Shown here one piece after another: positions 7,276 through 14,559 of a stretch of DNA of 18,102 nt. A model generated the notes under the pieces. The model was not told where the DNA came from and searched no databases. It saw only the letters and a list, made by a program, of their open reading frames with translations. The DNA comes from Acidobacteriota bacterium (GTDB lineage Bacteria; Acidobacteriota; Terriglobia; Bryobacterales; JACQDG01): positions 1-18,102 of the forward strand of contig JACQDG010000295.1 of assembly GCA_016201185.1 (NCBI GenBank), in the 5' to 3' direction. The position numbers and the translations under genes are program-made. The stretch's first letter is position 1. Every line of letters begins with the position of its first letter.

Positions 7276-7281
7276 AGTATA
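7276..7281 (-). promoter_or_regulatory. -10 box TATACT of the hicBA operon
   Basis: On the minus strand TATACT lies 21 bases before the chosen hicB ATG. A start near 7269 would give a leader of about 15 bases. No convincing -35 at 16-18 bases was found. Confidence 0.4.
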
Positions 7282-7308
7282 ACCCATTCGACCGGTAGGC
7301 CGACTGGC

Positions 7309-8976
7309 TCACTTCCCAATCCGGTTGCTCGGGCCGTAGGGCGGGGCGCCCAGCGGCTCGACAATCCAGTCGCCCGGCTCGAATTCCACGCCGGCAATCA
7401 GCTCCGAGCCCAGCCACAGCCCCTCGGCCCCTCCCGCCCGCCGCACCTTGTAGAGCGTGTTCTCATCCACGGTGTACCACTCGGGGAACTCGTTGAGGCG
7501 CACATAATTCTTGTCGAAGTTCATCACTCGCCGGTGCCGGGCGAAATCGAAGCAGATCCGGCCCTTCCATCCTGCCGCTGGGCCGGCCGCTCCCACGCTC
7601 AGGTACAGGCGCTCTCCCCGCCGCACTGCGCCGATTTCGAAGCCCGGAACCCAGCGCTCGGGCCGGCATCCCTGGCTCTTGTAGTACATATAGAGCAGCA
7701 AAGTTCGGTTGAAGTTTCCCTCGCCGTACCAGTGCTCGATCAGGCCCGAGGGCTTCTGCATGGCGGCCATCACCTGGATTTCCGATTCGATCCAGTCCAG
7801 GGCCTCCGGCACCGGCTCGCGCGCCGCCAGGTACAGGGCGCTCTCGATCGAGTCGGCGTAGCCGTCGAAGGAGCCGTTCTCCCAGTCGTAGTTGCGGTAC
7901 TTAGTGATGTTCTTCAGCACTCGCTGCGTGGCGTTGCGGTATTTCGTCTCTCCCGTGCATTGATAGAAGGTATAGACGGCCCCGTAGACGTAACCCCAGG
8001 TGTCGGCCAGGCCGGCGTCGAGGGGTTTCAAGGCGGCCGTGTCGATGGTGTTGTAAAGGAGGCCGTCAGGGTTGGCCGATTCCAGGATGCGGTCCAGCAT
8101 GCGCGCCATCAGGGGGCGATAGCGGGCGGCGCGCGGCGTGTCCAGATACTGCTCGAGTGCATAAAGCAGCGACAGGCCGACCACCGTCTCGTTGCCGTGG
8201 TCCCGCAGCCGCAGCTTCCCGTCGCCGGTGTGGGCTTCGAAATTCCAGTTCGAGCTCGGCAGGCCGTGGCTGCCCGGCAATACCTCGTCAAAGTAGGCGT
8301 CACCGATCCGGCGCGCCCACTCCAGAAAGCGGCGGTCGCCCGTCATAGTGGCGAGCCGCACCAGGGCCTGGAGCACGTCGCCGTTCAGCTCGGCGTCGGA
8401 GGCCGGCAGGTTCCCGAAGCGGGAGTGCACGGGAGCGTGCTTCATTATGTCCGCCGTCATGTCCGCCATGCGGTAGAACCACGGCGTGCGCCCCAGCAGC
8501 TCGGTGACGGCCAGCAGCCCGTCCTTGGCATACTCGCCGGCCCCGAACAGGCTGGGCGGGCCGAGAGCGCCGGTGTTCAAGTCCAGGTTGGCGGGAATCG
8601 AGTCCTGGACCGTGGTATAGCGGATTTCGTTGCGCAGCATTTCCATCAGCCGGCCGCGGCAGAGTTCCGGATCGGTCAGGTGCGCAGTCAGGATCAGGTA
8701 GGGATAAAGATCGGCGCCGGAATTGTGCGGGGTGAAAAGCCGGGTGTTATCGCCCGGCTTCAGTCCGTGGGTGCCGCCGGGCAGCCGCTCGGGCAACAGC
8801 GAGGTGCGCGGGTCGGCCTGCGCCATCCAGGCATGCAGCACGCGCCGCGCCGCCTGGGCCATCTGCGCGAAGCGCGCGCCGTTCTGCCGGGCCTGGGCGA
8901 AGAGCGCCGTTTCCTCCTGGGCCGGCGCAACGGATACGCCGAGAAGAATCAGACTTAAGAAACAGGGAGTGATCAT
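7309..8976 (-). CDS. Secreted protein, probable alpha/alpha-barrel glycan-active enzyme, unknown specificity
   Basis: The product is 555 residues long. It has a Sec signal peptide (about 20 residues ending A-P-A before Q-E-E), so it is periplasmic or outside the cell. The body up to about residue 430 is a series of helical pairs rich in Trp, Tyr and Asp, with blocks such as L-Y-P-Y-L-I-L, D-H-G-N-E-T-V-V-G-L, D-T-W-G-Y-V-Y-G-A and F-D-G-Y-A-D-S-I-E-S. That pattern suggests an (alpha/alpha)6 toroid as in glycoside hydrolases, unsaturated glycuronyl hydrolases or polysaccharide lyases. The last about 120 residues look like a beta-rich appended domain. I do not recognise a named family, and the glycosidase idea is inference from fold style. 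It sits back to back with the PLP enzyme gene and has the best sigma-70-like promoter of the window. Confidence 0.7.
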   Translation of the reverse strand: MITPCFLSLILLGVSVAPAQEETALFAQARQNGARFAQMAQAARRVLHAWMAQADPRTSLLPERLPGGTHGLKPGDNTRLFTPHNSGADLYPYLILTAHLTDPELCRGRLMEMLRNEIRYTTVQDSIPANLDLNTGALGPPSLFGAGEYAKDGLLAVTELLGRTPWFYRMADMTADIMKHAPVHSRFGNLPASDAELNGDVLQALVRLATMTGDRRFLEWARRIGDAYFDEVLPGSHGLPSSNWNFEAHTGDGKLRLRDHGNETVVGLSLLYALEQYLDTPRAARYRPLMARMLDRILESANPDGLLYNTIDTAALKPLDAGLADTWGYVYGAVYTFYQCTGETKYRNATQRVLKNITKYRNYDWENGSFDGYADSIESALYLAAREPVPEALDWIESEIQVMAAMQKPSGLIEHWYGEGNFNRTLLLYMYYKSQGCRPERWVPGFEIGAVRRGERLYLSVGAAGPAAGWKGRICFDFARHRRVMNFDKNYVRLNEFPEWYTVDENTLYKVRRAGGAEGLWLGSELIAGVEFEPGDWIVEPLGAPPYGPSNRIGK

Positions 8977-8986
8977 TGGCAGAACG

Positions 8987-9015
8987 ATGATACGCCGGCG
9001 AGACTGTCATCTCAA
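8987..9015 (-). promoter_or_regulatory. Sigma-70 type promoter TTGAGA-N17-TATCAT for the secreted 555-residue protein
   Basis: On the minus strand TTGAGA (9015-9010) and TATCAT (8992-8987) are exactly 17 bases apart. Transcription would start near 8980, about 4 bases before the ATG at 8976. No Shine-Dalgarno is present, so translation is probably leaderless or nearly so. Confidence 0.6.
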
Positions 9016-9034
9016 GCTCGAAGAGGAACCTCGC

Positions 9035-9043
9035 TGTTATAAT
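9035..9043 (+). promoter_or_regulatory. Extended -10 promoter TGT-TATAAT for the PLP enzyme gene
   Basis: TGTTATAAT is a consensus -10 with the TGn extension. A start near 9050 gives a leader of about 15 bases to the ATG at 9065. No -35 match is seen, which is usual when an extended -10 is present. Confidence 0.55.
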
Positions 9044-9064
9044 CGAAGAACATTCTCAATCGCC

Positions 9065-10255
9065 ATGAAACTCGATACCCTTGCAGTCCACGCCGGTGAC
9101 CGCAAGCGAACCGGCTCTTTTGTGCCCGTTACCACGCCGATTTACAGCGCTTCGAGCTTTTTCTACCCGGAACTGGAGACGCTCGACCGGGTCTTCGGCA
9201 ATGAAATCCCCGGGCAAAATTACACCCGATACGGCAACCCCACCAGCAACGCACTCGAGGAGCAGGTGGCGGCATTAGAAGGGGGCGAGTGGGCGCTGGC
9301 CTGCGCCTCCGGCATGGCGGCGCTGCACCTGGCGGTGACGGCGGCGCTCGCCGACCGGCGCAAGTCGATTGTGGCCGGCCCGGTTCTTTACGGCGCGACC
9401 ATCCGCCTGCTGACGGAGATTCTGGTGCCGGCCGGGGTGGAAGTGCATTTTGCCGATCCCGCCGACCCGCCGGCATTTGAGGCGACTGTGTCCGAGCGCC
9501 GGCCGAGCTGCGTGCTGATGGAATCGATCACCAACCCCATGCTGCGCGTGACGCCCGTCGATGCTGTAGTCGAGATCGCCCATCGGCATGGAGCGCTGGT
9601 GGTGGTGGACTCCACCTTCGCCACGCCGTTGCTGCTGCGGCCGCTCGAGCTGGGCGCGGATCTGGTCGTCCACAGCCTGACCAAGTATCTCGGCGGTCAT
9701 GGCGACGTGCTGGGTGGCGTGGTGGTGAGCCGGGACGGCTTCCGCCCGGTGCTCCAGGCCATTTCCCGCACCGTGGGCGGTGTGCTGGGCCCGTTTGAAG
9801 CCTACCTGGCCATGCGGGGCATCAAGACCTTCCCCCTGCGGATGGCGCGCCAGTGCGCCAACGCCTGCCGGGTGGCGACGTGGCTGGCAGCCCATCCCCG
9901 CATCGAGCGGATTCACTTTCCCGGCGACCCCCGCCACCCCGACGCCGCCGTCGTCCGGCGTCTTTTCCCTGCGGGCCTCTACGGGGGCATGGTGAGCTTC
10001 GAGGTGAAGGACGCCGGGCGGGAGCAGATCTTCCGTCTGCTCGACTCGCTGAAGATGATCGTGCCCGCGACCAGCCTGGGCGACGTCCACACCATGATCC
10101 TTTATCCGCCCATGAGCTCGCATCGGGACCTGGCTCCCAAGCACCGGCAGCGCCTGGGTATTGGTGAGAACTTTTTGCGATTGTCGGTGGGGATCGAGGC
10201 CCCCGAGGACATCATCGAGGACCTGCGGCAGGCGCTGGACTCCAGTCTGGCCTGA
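9065..10255 (+). CDS. PLP-dependent trans-sulfuration enzyme (methionine gamma-lyase / cystathionine gamma-synthase family)
   Basis: The product is a 396-residue cytoplasmic enzyme of the Cys/Met metabolism PLP family. Y53-T-R55-Y-G-N-P-T is the neighbouring-subunit phosphate-binding loop. C-A-S-G-M-A-A binds cofactor phosphate, D-S-T-F-A-T-P contacts the pyridine ring, and K207 in S-L-T-K-Y-L-G-G-H is the Schiff-base lysine. S-L-G-D-V-H-T and the final R-L-S-V-G-I-E match the family's substrate-carboxylate end. Members make cystathionine or homocysteine, or split methionine or cystathionine to a 2-oxoacid, and sequence motifs alone do not separate these. ATG 9065 is chosen because family proteins begin with T-L-A-V-H-A-G close to the N-terminus and because the promoter lies just upstream; the open frame to 8723 is an extension into the neighbour. 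A 2-oxoacid product would fit the neighbouring genes. Confidence 0.88.
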   Translation: MKLDTLAVHAGDRKRTGSFVPVTTPIYSASSFFYPELETLDRVFGNEIPGQNYTRYGNPTSNALEEQVAALEGGEWALACASGMAALHLAVTAALADRRKSIVAGPVLYGATIRLLTEILVPAGVEVHFADPADPPAFEATVSERRPSCVLMESITNPMLRVTPVDAVVEIAHRHGALVVVDSTFATPLLLRPLELGADLVVHSLTKYLGGHGDVLGGVVVSRDGFRPVLQAISRTVGGVLGPFEAYLAMRGIKTFPLRMARQCANACRVATWLAAHPRIERIHFPGDPRHPDAAVVRRLFPAGLYGGMVSFEVKDAGREQIFRLLDSLKMIVPATSLGDVHTMILYPPMSSHRDLAPKHRQRLGIGENFLRLSVGIEAPEDIIEDLRQALDSSLA

Positions 10256-10279
10256 GGGCGAGCGCGATCCCCTGTTTTT

Positions 10280-11314
10280 TCAGATCACCACGACCGCTTT
10301 GGCCACCCCGTCGGCGTACTCGGCCGCCGTTTGAAAGGCGCGGTCGGCGCGGGCCAGCGGGAAGCGGTGCGTGACCAGCTTGTCGACCGCGATACGCCCC
10401 GAGCGCAGCAGCTCGATGGCCACATGGTCATTGCGATTGGAGCGCTTCAACGTCAGCAGGGTCGCTTCGCGGCTCATGGTCTGGTGCAGATCGACGCCCG
10501 TGACCGCCTGGGAAGGGATACCGATCAGCAGGACCCGGCCGCCCGGCCGCACGGCGCGCAGGGCCGGATTGAGCGAGTCCGGCTTGCCCGCCGCATCGAT
10601 AATCAGCGGCGCGCCGCGGCCTCCGGTCAAATCGAGGATCGCTTCGGCGGCCTGCTCCCGGGAAATGTCCACTACCGTGTCGGCGCCCATCTCGCGGGCC
10701 AGGGCCAGCCGGTGGCGGACGCGATCGGCCACGATGATCCGTCCGGCCCCGGCGATGCGGGCTACCGCAATCGTCAAGAGGCCGATTGGCCCGGCGCCCA
10801 TCACGGCTATCGTGGCGCCCGCTTCAAACGGCGCCAATTCCATAGCGTGCAGGATGATCGCCAGCGGCTCGATCACCGTCGCCATGGAGAAGTCCATGCC
10901 TGCGGGTATTGGCACGACGTTGCGCGCCGGGACGGTCGCGAACTCCCGCAGCAGCCCCGGGGCTTGCACGCCGCCCAAGAAGATCACGTTTTCACAGAGG
11001 TTATGCCGTCCCGCGATGCAAAATTCGCAACGTCCGCAGGTGATCGCAGGCTCCACCGCCACTCGATCGCCCGGCGCGAGATTTTCCACCGCCGGACCGA
11101 CCGCCATCACCTCGCCCGCCGGCTCGTGCCCCAGCACGCAGGGATACGGCGCCGGAGACCCGCCGCAACTACCTTCCGAGTAGAAATGCAGGTCCGTGCC
11201 ACACAGGCCCACGGCGCGCAGGCGAACCGTGACCTCGCCCGGGCCCGGGTCCGGGGGATCCGGCATCTCGCGTAACTCGATGCGCTCGCAGGCCACCAGT
11301 TGTGCGGATTGCAT
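10280..11314 (-). CDS. Zinc-dependent medium-chain alcohol dehydrogenase (sorbitol/threonine dehydrogenase type)
   Basis: The product is a 344-residue cytoplasmic NAD(P)-dependent dehydrogenase. The catalytic zinc site is C38 (G-L-C-G-T-D), H63-E64 (L-G-H-E-P-A-G) and E149 (V-I-E-P-L-A). The structural zinc is held by C93, C96, C99 and C107. The Rossmann loop is G173-A-G-P-I-G178, and the acidic V-A-D-R at the end of the second strand favours NAD. All key residues are present and length is normal. This group oxidises sorbitol, other polyols, or L-threonine to 2-amino-3-oxobutyrate, and I cannot tell which. It converges on the PLP enzyme gene (24 bases between stops) and is divergent from the ferredoxin oxidoreductase operon across a symmetric promoter. 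GGAGG lies 12 bases before the ATG, slightly far but usable. Confidence 0.9.
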   Translation of the reverse strand: MQSAQLVACERIELREMPDPPDPGPGEVTVRLRAVGLCGTDLHFYSEGSCGGSPAPYPCVLGHEPAGEVMAVGPAVENLAPGDRVAVEPAITCGRCEFCIAGRHNLCENVIFLGGVQAPGLLREFATVPARNVVPIPAGMDFSMATVIEPLAIILHAMELAPFEAGATIAVMGAGPIGLLTIAVARIAGAGRIIVADRVRHRLALAREMGADTVVDISREQAAEAILDLTGGRGAPLIIDAAGKPDSLNPALRAVRPGGRVLLIGIPSQAVTGVDLHQTMSREATLLTLKRSNRNDHVAIELLRSGRIAVDKLVTHRFPLARADRAFQTAAEYADGVAKAVVVI

Positions 11315-11326
11315 GGTTTGGTTCGT

Positions 11327-11331
11327 CCTCC
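11327..11331 (-). promoter_or_regulatory. Ribosome binding site GGAGG of the zinc dehydrogenase
   Basis: GGAGG on the minus strand is 12 bases before the ATG at 11314. The spacing is longer than ideal but there is no competing start. Confidence 0.45.
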
Positions 11332-11345
11332 GGAATACGGGAACC

Positions 11346-11355
11346 CATTATAATG
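11346..11355. promoter_or_regulatory. Symmetric bidirectional promoter core CATTATAATG
   Basis: A 10-base perfect palindrome holds TATAAT on the plus strand (11349-11354) and TATAAT on the minus strand (11352-11347). Rightward transcription would start near 11361, just before the ATG at 11368. Leftward transcription would start near 11340, upstream of the GGAGG of the zinc dehydrogenase. Neither direction has a good -35. Shared symmetric -10 elements are a known basis of divergent bacterial promoters. Confidence 0.55.
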
Positions 11356-11367
11356 TGGCTAGCCGCC

Positions 11368-14300
11368 ATGCGGGGCTCCTACACGCTGGACGACAAGTAC
11401 ACGCTGGAGGAAGGCGCCGTCTACCTGAGCGGCATCCAGGCGCTGGTGCGGCTGCCCATGGACCAGGTGCGGCGGGACCGGCGGACGGGGCTGCGCACGG
11501 GTGTCTTCATCTCGGGGTATGAAGGCTCGCCGCTGGGCGGCTACGACCTGGCTCTGGAGCGCGCCGCGCGCTTCCTGCGCACGCACGACATCCACTTTGT
11601 CCCCGGCGTGAACGAGGACATTGCCGCCACGTCGGTGATCGGCAGCCAGATCTTCCAGCTCTTCCCGCGGCCCAGGTTCGACGGCGTGGTGGGCATCTGG
11701 TACGGTAAAGGGCCGGGCGTGGACCGCTCCGGCGACGTCTTCCGCCACGCCAACTTCGCCGGCACCGGGCCCAACGGCGGGGCGCTGGCGCTGGGCGGCG
11801 ACGACCACATCTCGAAAAGTTCGACCATCCCTCACCAGAGCGAGCTGTCGTTTTTCAACGTGGCCTTTCCCCTTCTGTATCCTGGCAATACCCAGGAGAT
11901 CCTGGACCTGGGCCTGGCCGGCATCGCCCTGTCGCGCTACTCGGGCGCCTGGGCGGCGATGAAGATGGTCACCAACGTGTGCGACGGCGGGGGCGCCGTC
12001 GAGGTGTCGCCGGAGCGGAACCCGATGGTCTTGCCGGAACTGGAGTTTGACGGCCAGCCTTACCGCAAGGTGGTGGAAGGCATGCTCGTCACGCCGCAAA
12101 CGTTGGGGCTGGAGCGGGAGCTTCACTACCGCCGGCTTGTGGCGGCGGTCGCTTTCGCCCGCGTGAACCGGCTGAACCGGATCGTTGCCGCTCGCCCGGG
12201 CGATCGGTTCGGCATCGTCACCGCTGGCAAGAGCTACTACGACCTGCGCACCGCCCTGCGCGACCTGGGCCTGGACGAGGAGGCCCTGGCGCGCGCCGGC
12301 GTCCGCATCCTGAAACTCGGCATGACCTACCCGCTCGAGCTGTCCATCGTCGCGGAGTTCGCCCGGGGCCTCGAGGAAATCCTGGTGATTGAGGAGAAGC
12401 GCAGCTTCATCGAGCTCCAATTGCGCGAACTGCTCTACAACCGGCCCGAGCGGCCGGCGATCTACGGCAAGCAGGACGAGCGCGGAAACATGCTGTTCCC
12501 GATCCACGGTGAGCTCGACCCCGACCTGATCGCGCGCGTGGTGGGGCGGCGGATTCTGGCCCGCGCGGGGGCGGCGGAGCTCGAAAGCATCGAGAAGCGG
12601 CTCGAGAAGATCGAGCAGATCGAGAAACGGGCGACGGAAAGGATCGAGGCGCGGCCGCCCAACTTCTGCTCCGGCTGCCCGCACAACCGCTCCACCTATC
12701 ACCCGGATGGGATGCTCACCGGGGGTGGCATCGGTTGCCACGGTCTGGCAGCCCTGCTGGAGCACGCCCATCGCGGTTATACCTATATTACGCAGATGGG
12801 CAGTGAGGGAGCGCCGTGGATCGGCATCGCTCCGTTTACCGAGAGCCCGCACGTGTTCCAGAATGTGGGTGACGGCTCCTTCTTCCATTCCGGCACTCTG
12901 GCCGTGACCGCCTGCGTCGCCGCCGGGGTCAGCATCACCTACAAAATTCTCTTCAACGGCGGCGTGGCGATGACCGGCGGCCAGAAGGTGGCCGGCGGCC
13001 TTCCCATCCCCGAGCTGACCAGGCAACTGGAGGCCCAGGGGCTGAAGCGAGTTGTGATCCTTACCGACGACCTGGCGCGCTACGCGGACCGGACGGGCCT
13101 GGCGGCTTCGGCCGAGGTCCGCTATCGCGACGAGCTCGAGCCGGTGATGGAAGAACTGGCGCGGACACCCGGCGCCACCGCGCTGATCTACGACCAGCAG
13201 TGCGCGGCGGAAAAGCGCCGGCTCCGTTCGCGCGGCAAGCTGCCCCGGCCCGAGCGGCTGCTCGTGATCAACGAGGAGGTCTGTGAAGGCTGCGGCGACT
13301 GCGTTTCCAAATCGAACTGCCTGTCGCTGCACCCGGTCGAGACGGAGTACGGGCAGAAGACGCGGATCCACCAGTCGTCCTGCAACGCCGATTACTCCTG
13401 CCTGCTCGGCGATTGCCCGTCCTTTGTCAGCGTGATGGTCGAGCCGGGGACCGGGTTGCGCAAGAAGGCGCTGCCGCAGTTACCGGCGATCGAAATCCCG
13501 GAACCGGCGGCGAAAGTGCCCCCGGACGAAGGCTACGAAATCCTGGTCCCCGGCATCGGCGGCACGGGCGTGGTGACTTTAAACGCCCTGCTGGCCACGG
13601 CGGGCCTGCTCGACGGCCTGGCCGTTACAACGCTCGATCAAACGGGCCTGTCCCAGAAGGGCGGGGCGGTGGTTTCGAGCATCCTGCTAAGCGCCCAGGC
13701 CGGCCCTGATGGCATCCCGCTCGCCAACATGATCAGCTACGGCAGCGCCCACCTGCTGCTGGGCTGCGACCTGCTGGGCGCGGCGGCGACCAGGAATTTG
13801 CGCTGCGCCGATCCGGCGCGGACGGTGGCCGTAGTGAATTCCGCCGAAATTCCCACCGGGGACACGGTGCGCGCCGGCGCCGTGCACTTCGGCGCGCCGC
13901 TGGAGGATGCGATCAACCGCGCGACGCGCCGCGGCGCCAACCTGTTCGTGGACTCGAGCGGGCTGGCCGAGGCGCTGTTTTCGAGCCACATGTCGGCCAA
14001 TATTTTTCTCCTCGGCGTGGCCTATCAGGCCGGGTACATCCCGCTTTCCGCCGACTCGATCGAAAGGGCCATCGAACTGAACGGGGTGGAGGCGGCGCAG
14101 AACCTCGCCGCGTTCCGCTGGGGCCGTAAGTATCACCACGACCCGGAAGCGGTCGAAGAAGTGGCGGGGCGGAAAGCTGCGCAGGCCGCGGCTCGGCCGC
14201 TGGGCCTCGACGAGGTCATCGAGCGCCGCGCCCGCGATCTGGCCGATTACCAAGACGAGCACTACGCCCGCCGCTATCGCGAACAGGTGGAGCAGGTCCG

Positions 14301-14559
14301 GCGTCGCGAGCAGGAAGTCCGGCGCGGCAGCACGGCGCTTACTGAGGCTGTCGCCCGCCATCTCTTCAAGCTGATGGCTTATAAGGATGAGTACGAAGTA
14401 GCGCGGCTGCTGACGACGCGTTCCTTCGAGCGGCAGGCGCGGGAACAGTTCGAGGCGCCCCGGTACATGGTCTATCATCTGCACCCGCCGCTACTGCGGG
14501 CATTGGGTCGGAGGGGCTTATGTCATTCCGTCGCAGAGATTTCGTTTCCACCTTGCTGA
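11368..14559 (+). CDS. Fused indolepyruvate ferredoxin oxidoreductase family protein, C-terminus shortened
   Basis: This cytoplasmic enzyme (1063 residues) oxidatively decarboxylates aryl or branched 2-oxoacids to acyl-CoA, reducing ferredoxin. Order: N-terminal TPP-pyrimidine domain (S-G-Y-E-G-S-P-L-G-G-Y); TPP-binding domain with F-C434-S-G-C437-P-H-N and G501-D-G503 followed 27 residues on by N530; an Fe-S region with C639, C642, C645, C651, C672, C678 and C683; the gamma-subunit domain with G729-I-G-G-T-G734; and a DUF6537-type end. That end stops soon after Y-H-L-H-P-P-L-L, about 100 residues shorter than I remember for fused homologues, and the last 13 residues are read from DNA that also encodes the next gene. 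ATG 11368 is chosen because M-R-G-S-Y-T-L-D-D-K-Y-T-L-E-E-G matches family starts and lies just past the -10 box; GTG 11302 would lie upstream of the promoter. First gene of a probable four-gene operon. Confidence 0.88.
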   Translation: MRGSYTLDDKYTLEEGAVYLSGIQALVRLPMDQVRRDRRTGLRTGVFISGYEGSPLGGYDLALERAARFLRTHDIHFVPGVNEDIAATSVIGSQIFQLFPRPRFDGVVGIWYGKGPGVDRSGDVFRHANFAGTGPNGGALALGGDDHISKSSTIPHQSELSFFNVAFPLLYPGNTQEILDLGLAGIALSRYSGAWAAMKMVTNVCDGGGAVEVSPERNPMVLPELEFDGQPYRKVVEGMLVTPQTLGLERELHYRRLVAAVAFARVNRLNRIVAARPGDRFGIVTAGKSYYDLRTALRDLGLDEEALARAGVRILKLGMTYPLELSIVAEFARGLEEILVIEEKRSFIELQLRELLYNRPERPAIYGKQDERGNMLFPIHGELDPDLIARVVGRRILARAGAAELESIEKRLEKIEQIEKRATERIEARPPNFCSGCPHNRSTYHPDGMLTGGGIGCHGLAALLEHAHRGYTYITQMGSEGAPWIGIAPFTESPHVFQNVGDGSFFHSGTLAVTACVAAGVSITYKILFNGGVAMTGGQKVAGGLPIPELTRQLEAQGLKRVVILTDDLARYADRTGLAASAEVRYRDELEPVMEELARTPGATALIYDQQCAAEKRRLRSRGKLPRPERLLVINEEVCEGCGDCVSKSNCLSLHPVETEYGQKTRIHQSSCNADYSCLLGDCPSFVSVMVEPGTGLRKKALPQLPAIEIPEPAAKVPPDEGYEILVPGIGGTGVVTLNALLATAGLLDGLAVTTLDQTGLSQKGGAVVSSILLSAQAGPDGIPLANMISYGSAHLLLGCDLLGAAATRNLRCADPARTVAVVNSAEIPTGDTVRAGAVHFGAPLEDAINRATRRGANLFVDSSGLAEALFSSHMSANIFLLGVAYQAGYIPLSADSIERAIELNGVEAAQNLAAFRWGRKYHHDPEAVEEVAGRKAAQAAARPLGLDEVIERRARDLADYQDEHYARRYREQVEQVRRREQEVRRGSTALTEAVARHLFKLMAYKDEYEVARLLTTRSFERQAREQFEAPRYMVYHLHPPLLRALGRRGLCHSVAEISFPPC
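14510..14514 (+). promoter_or_regulatory. Ribosome binding site GGAGG of the first DUF362 gene
   Basis: GGAGG lies 5 bases before the ATG at 14520 and inside the 3' end of the upstream oxidoreductase gene. It supports the overlapping start. Confidence 0.6.

Noticed and set aside
8723..9064. N-terminal extension of the PLP enzyme
   Set aside because: It runs through the divergent gene and its promoter; family proteins begin at the ATG at 9065.
10256..10279. T-run between the PLP enzyme and the zinc dehydrogenase as a terminator
   Set aside because: A run of Ts is present but no clear stem precedes it in this 24-base gap.
11359..13371. Long minus-strand open frame (670 residues) opposite the ferredoxin oxidoreductase
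   Set aside because: It is a mirror of a recognised gene in GC-rich DNA; its translation is rich in Arg, Ala, His and Gly with no family features.
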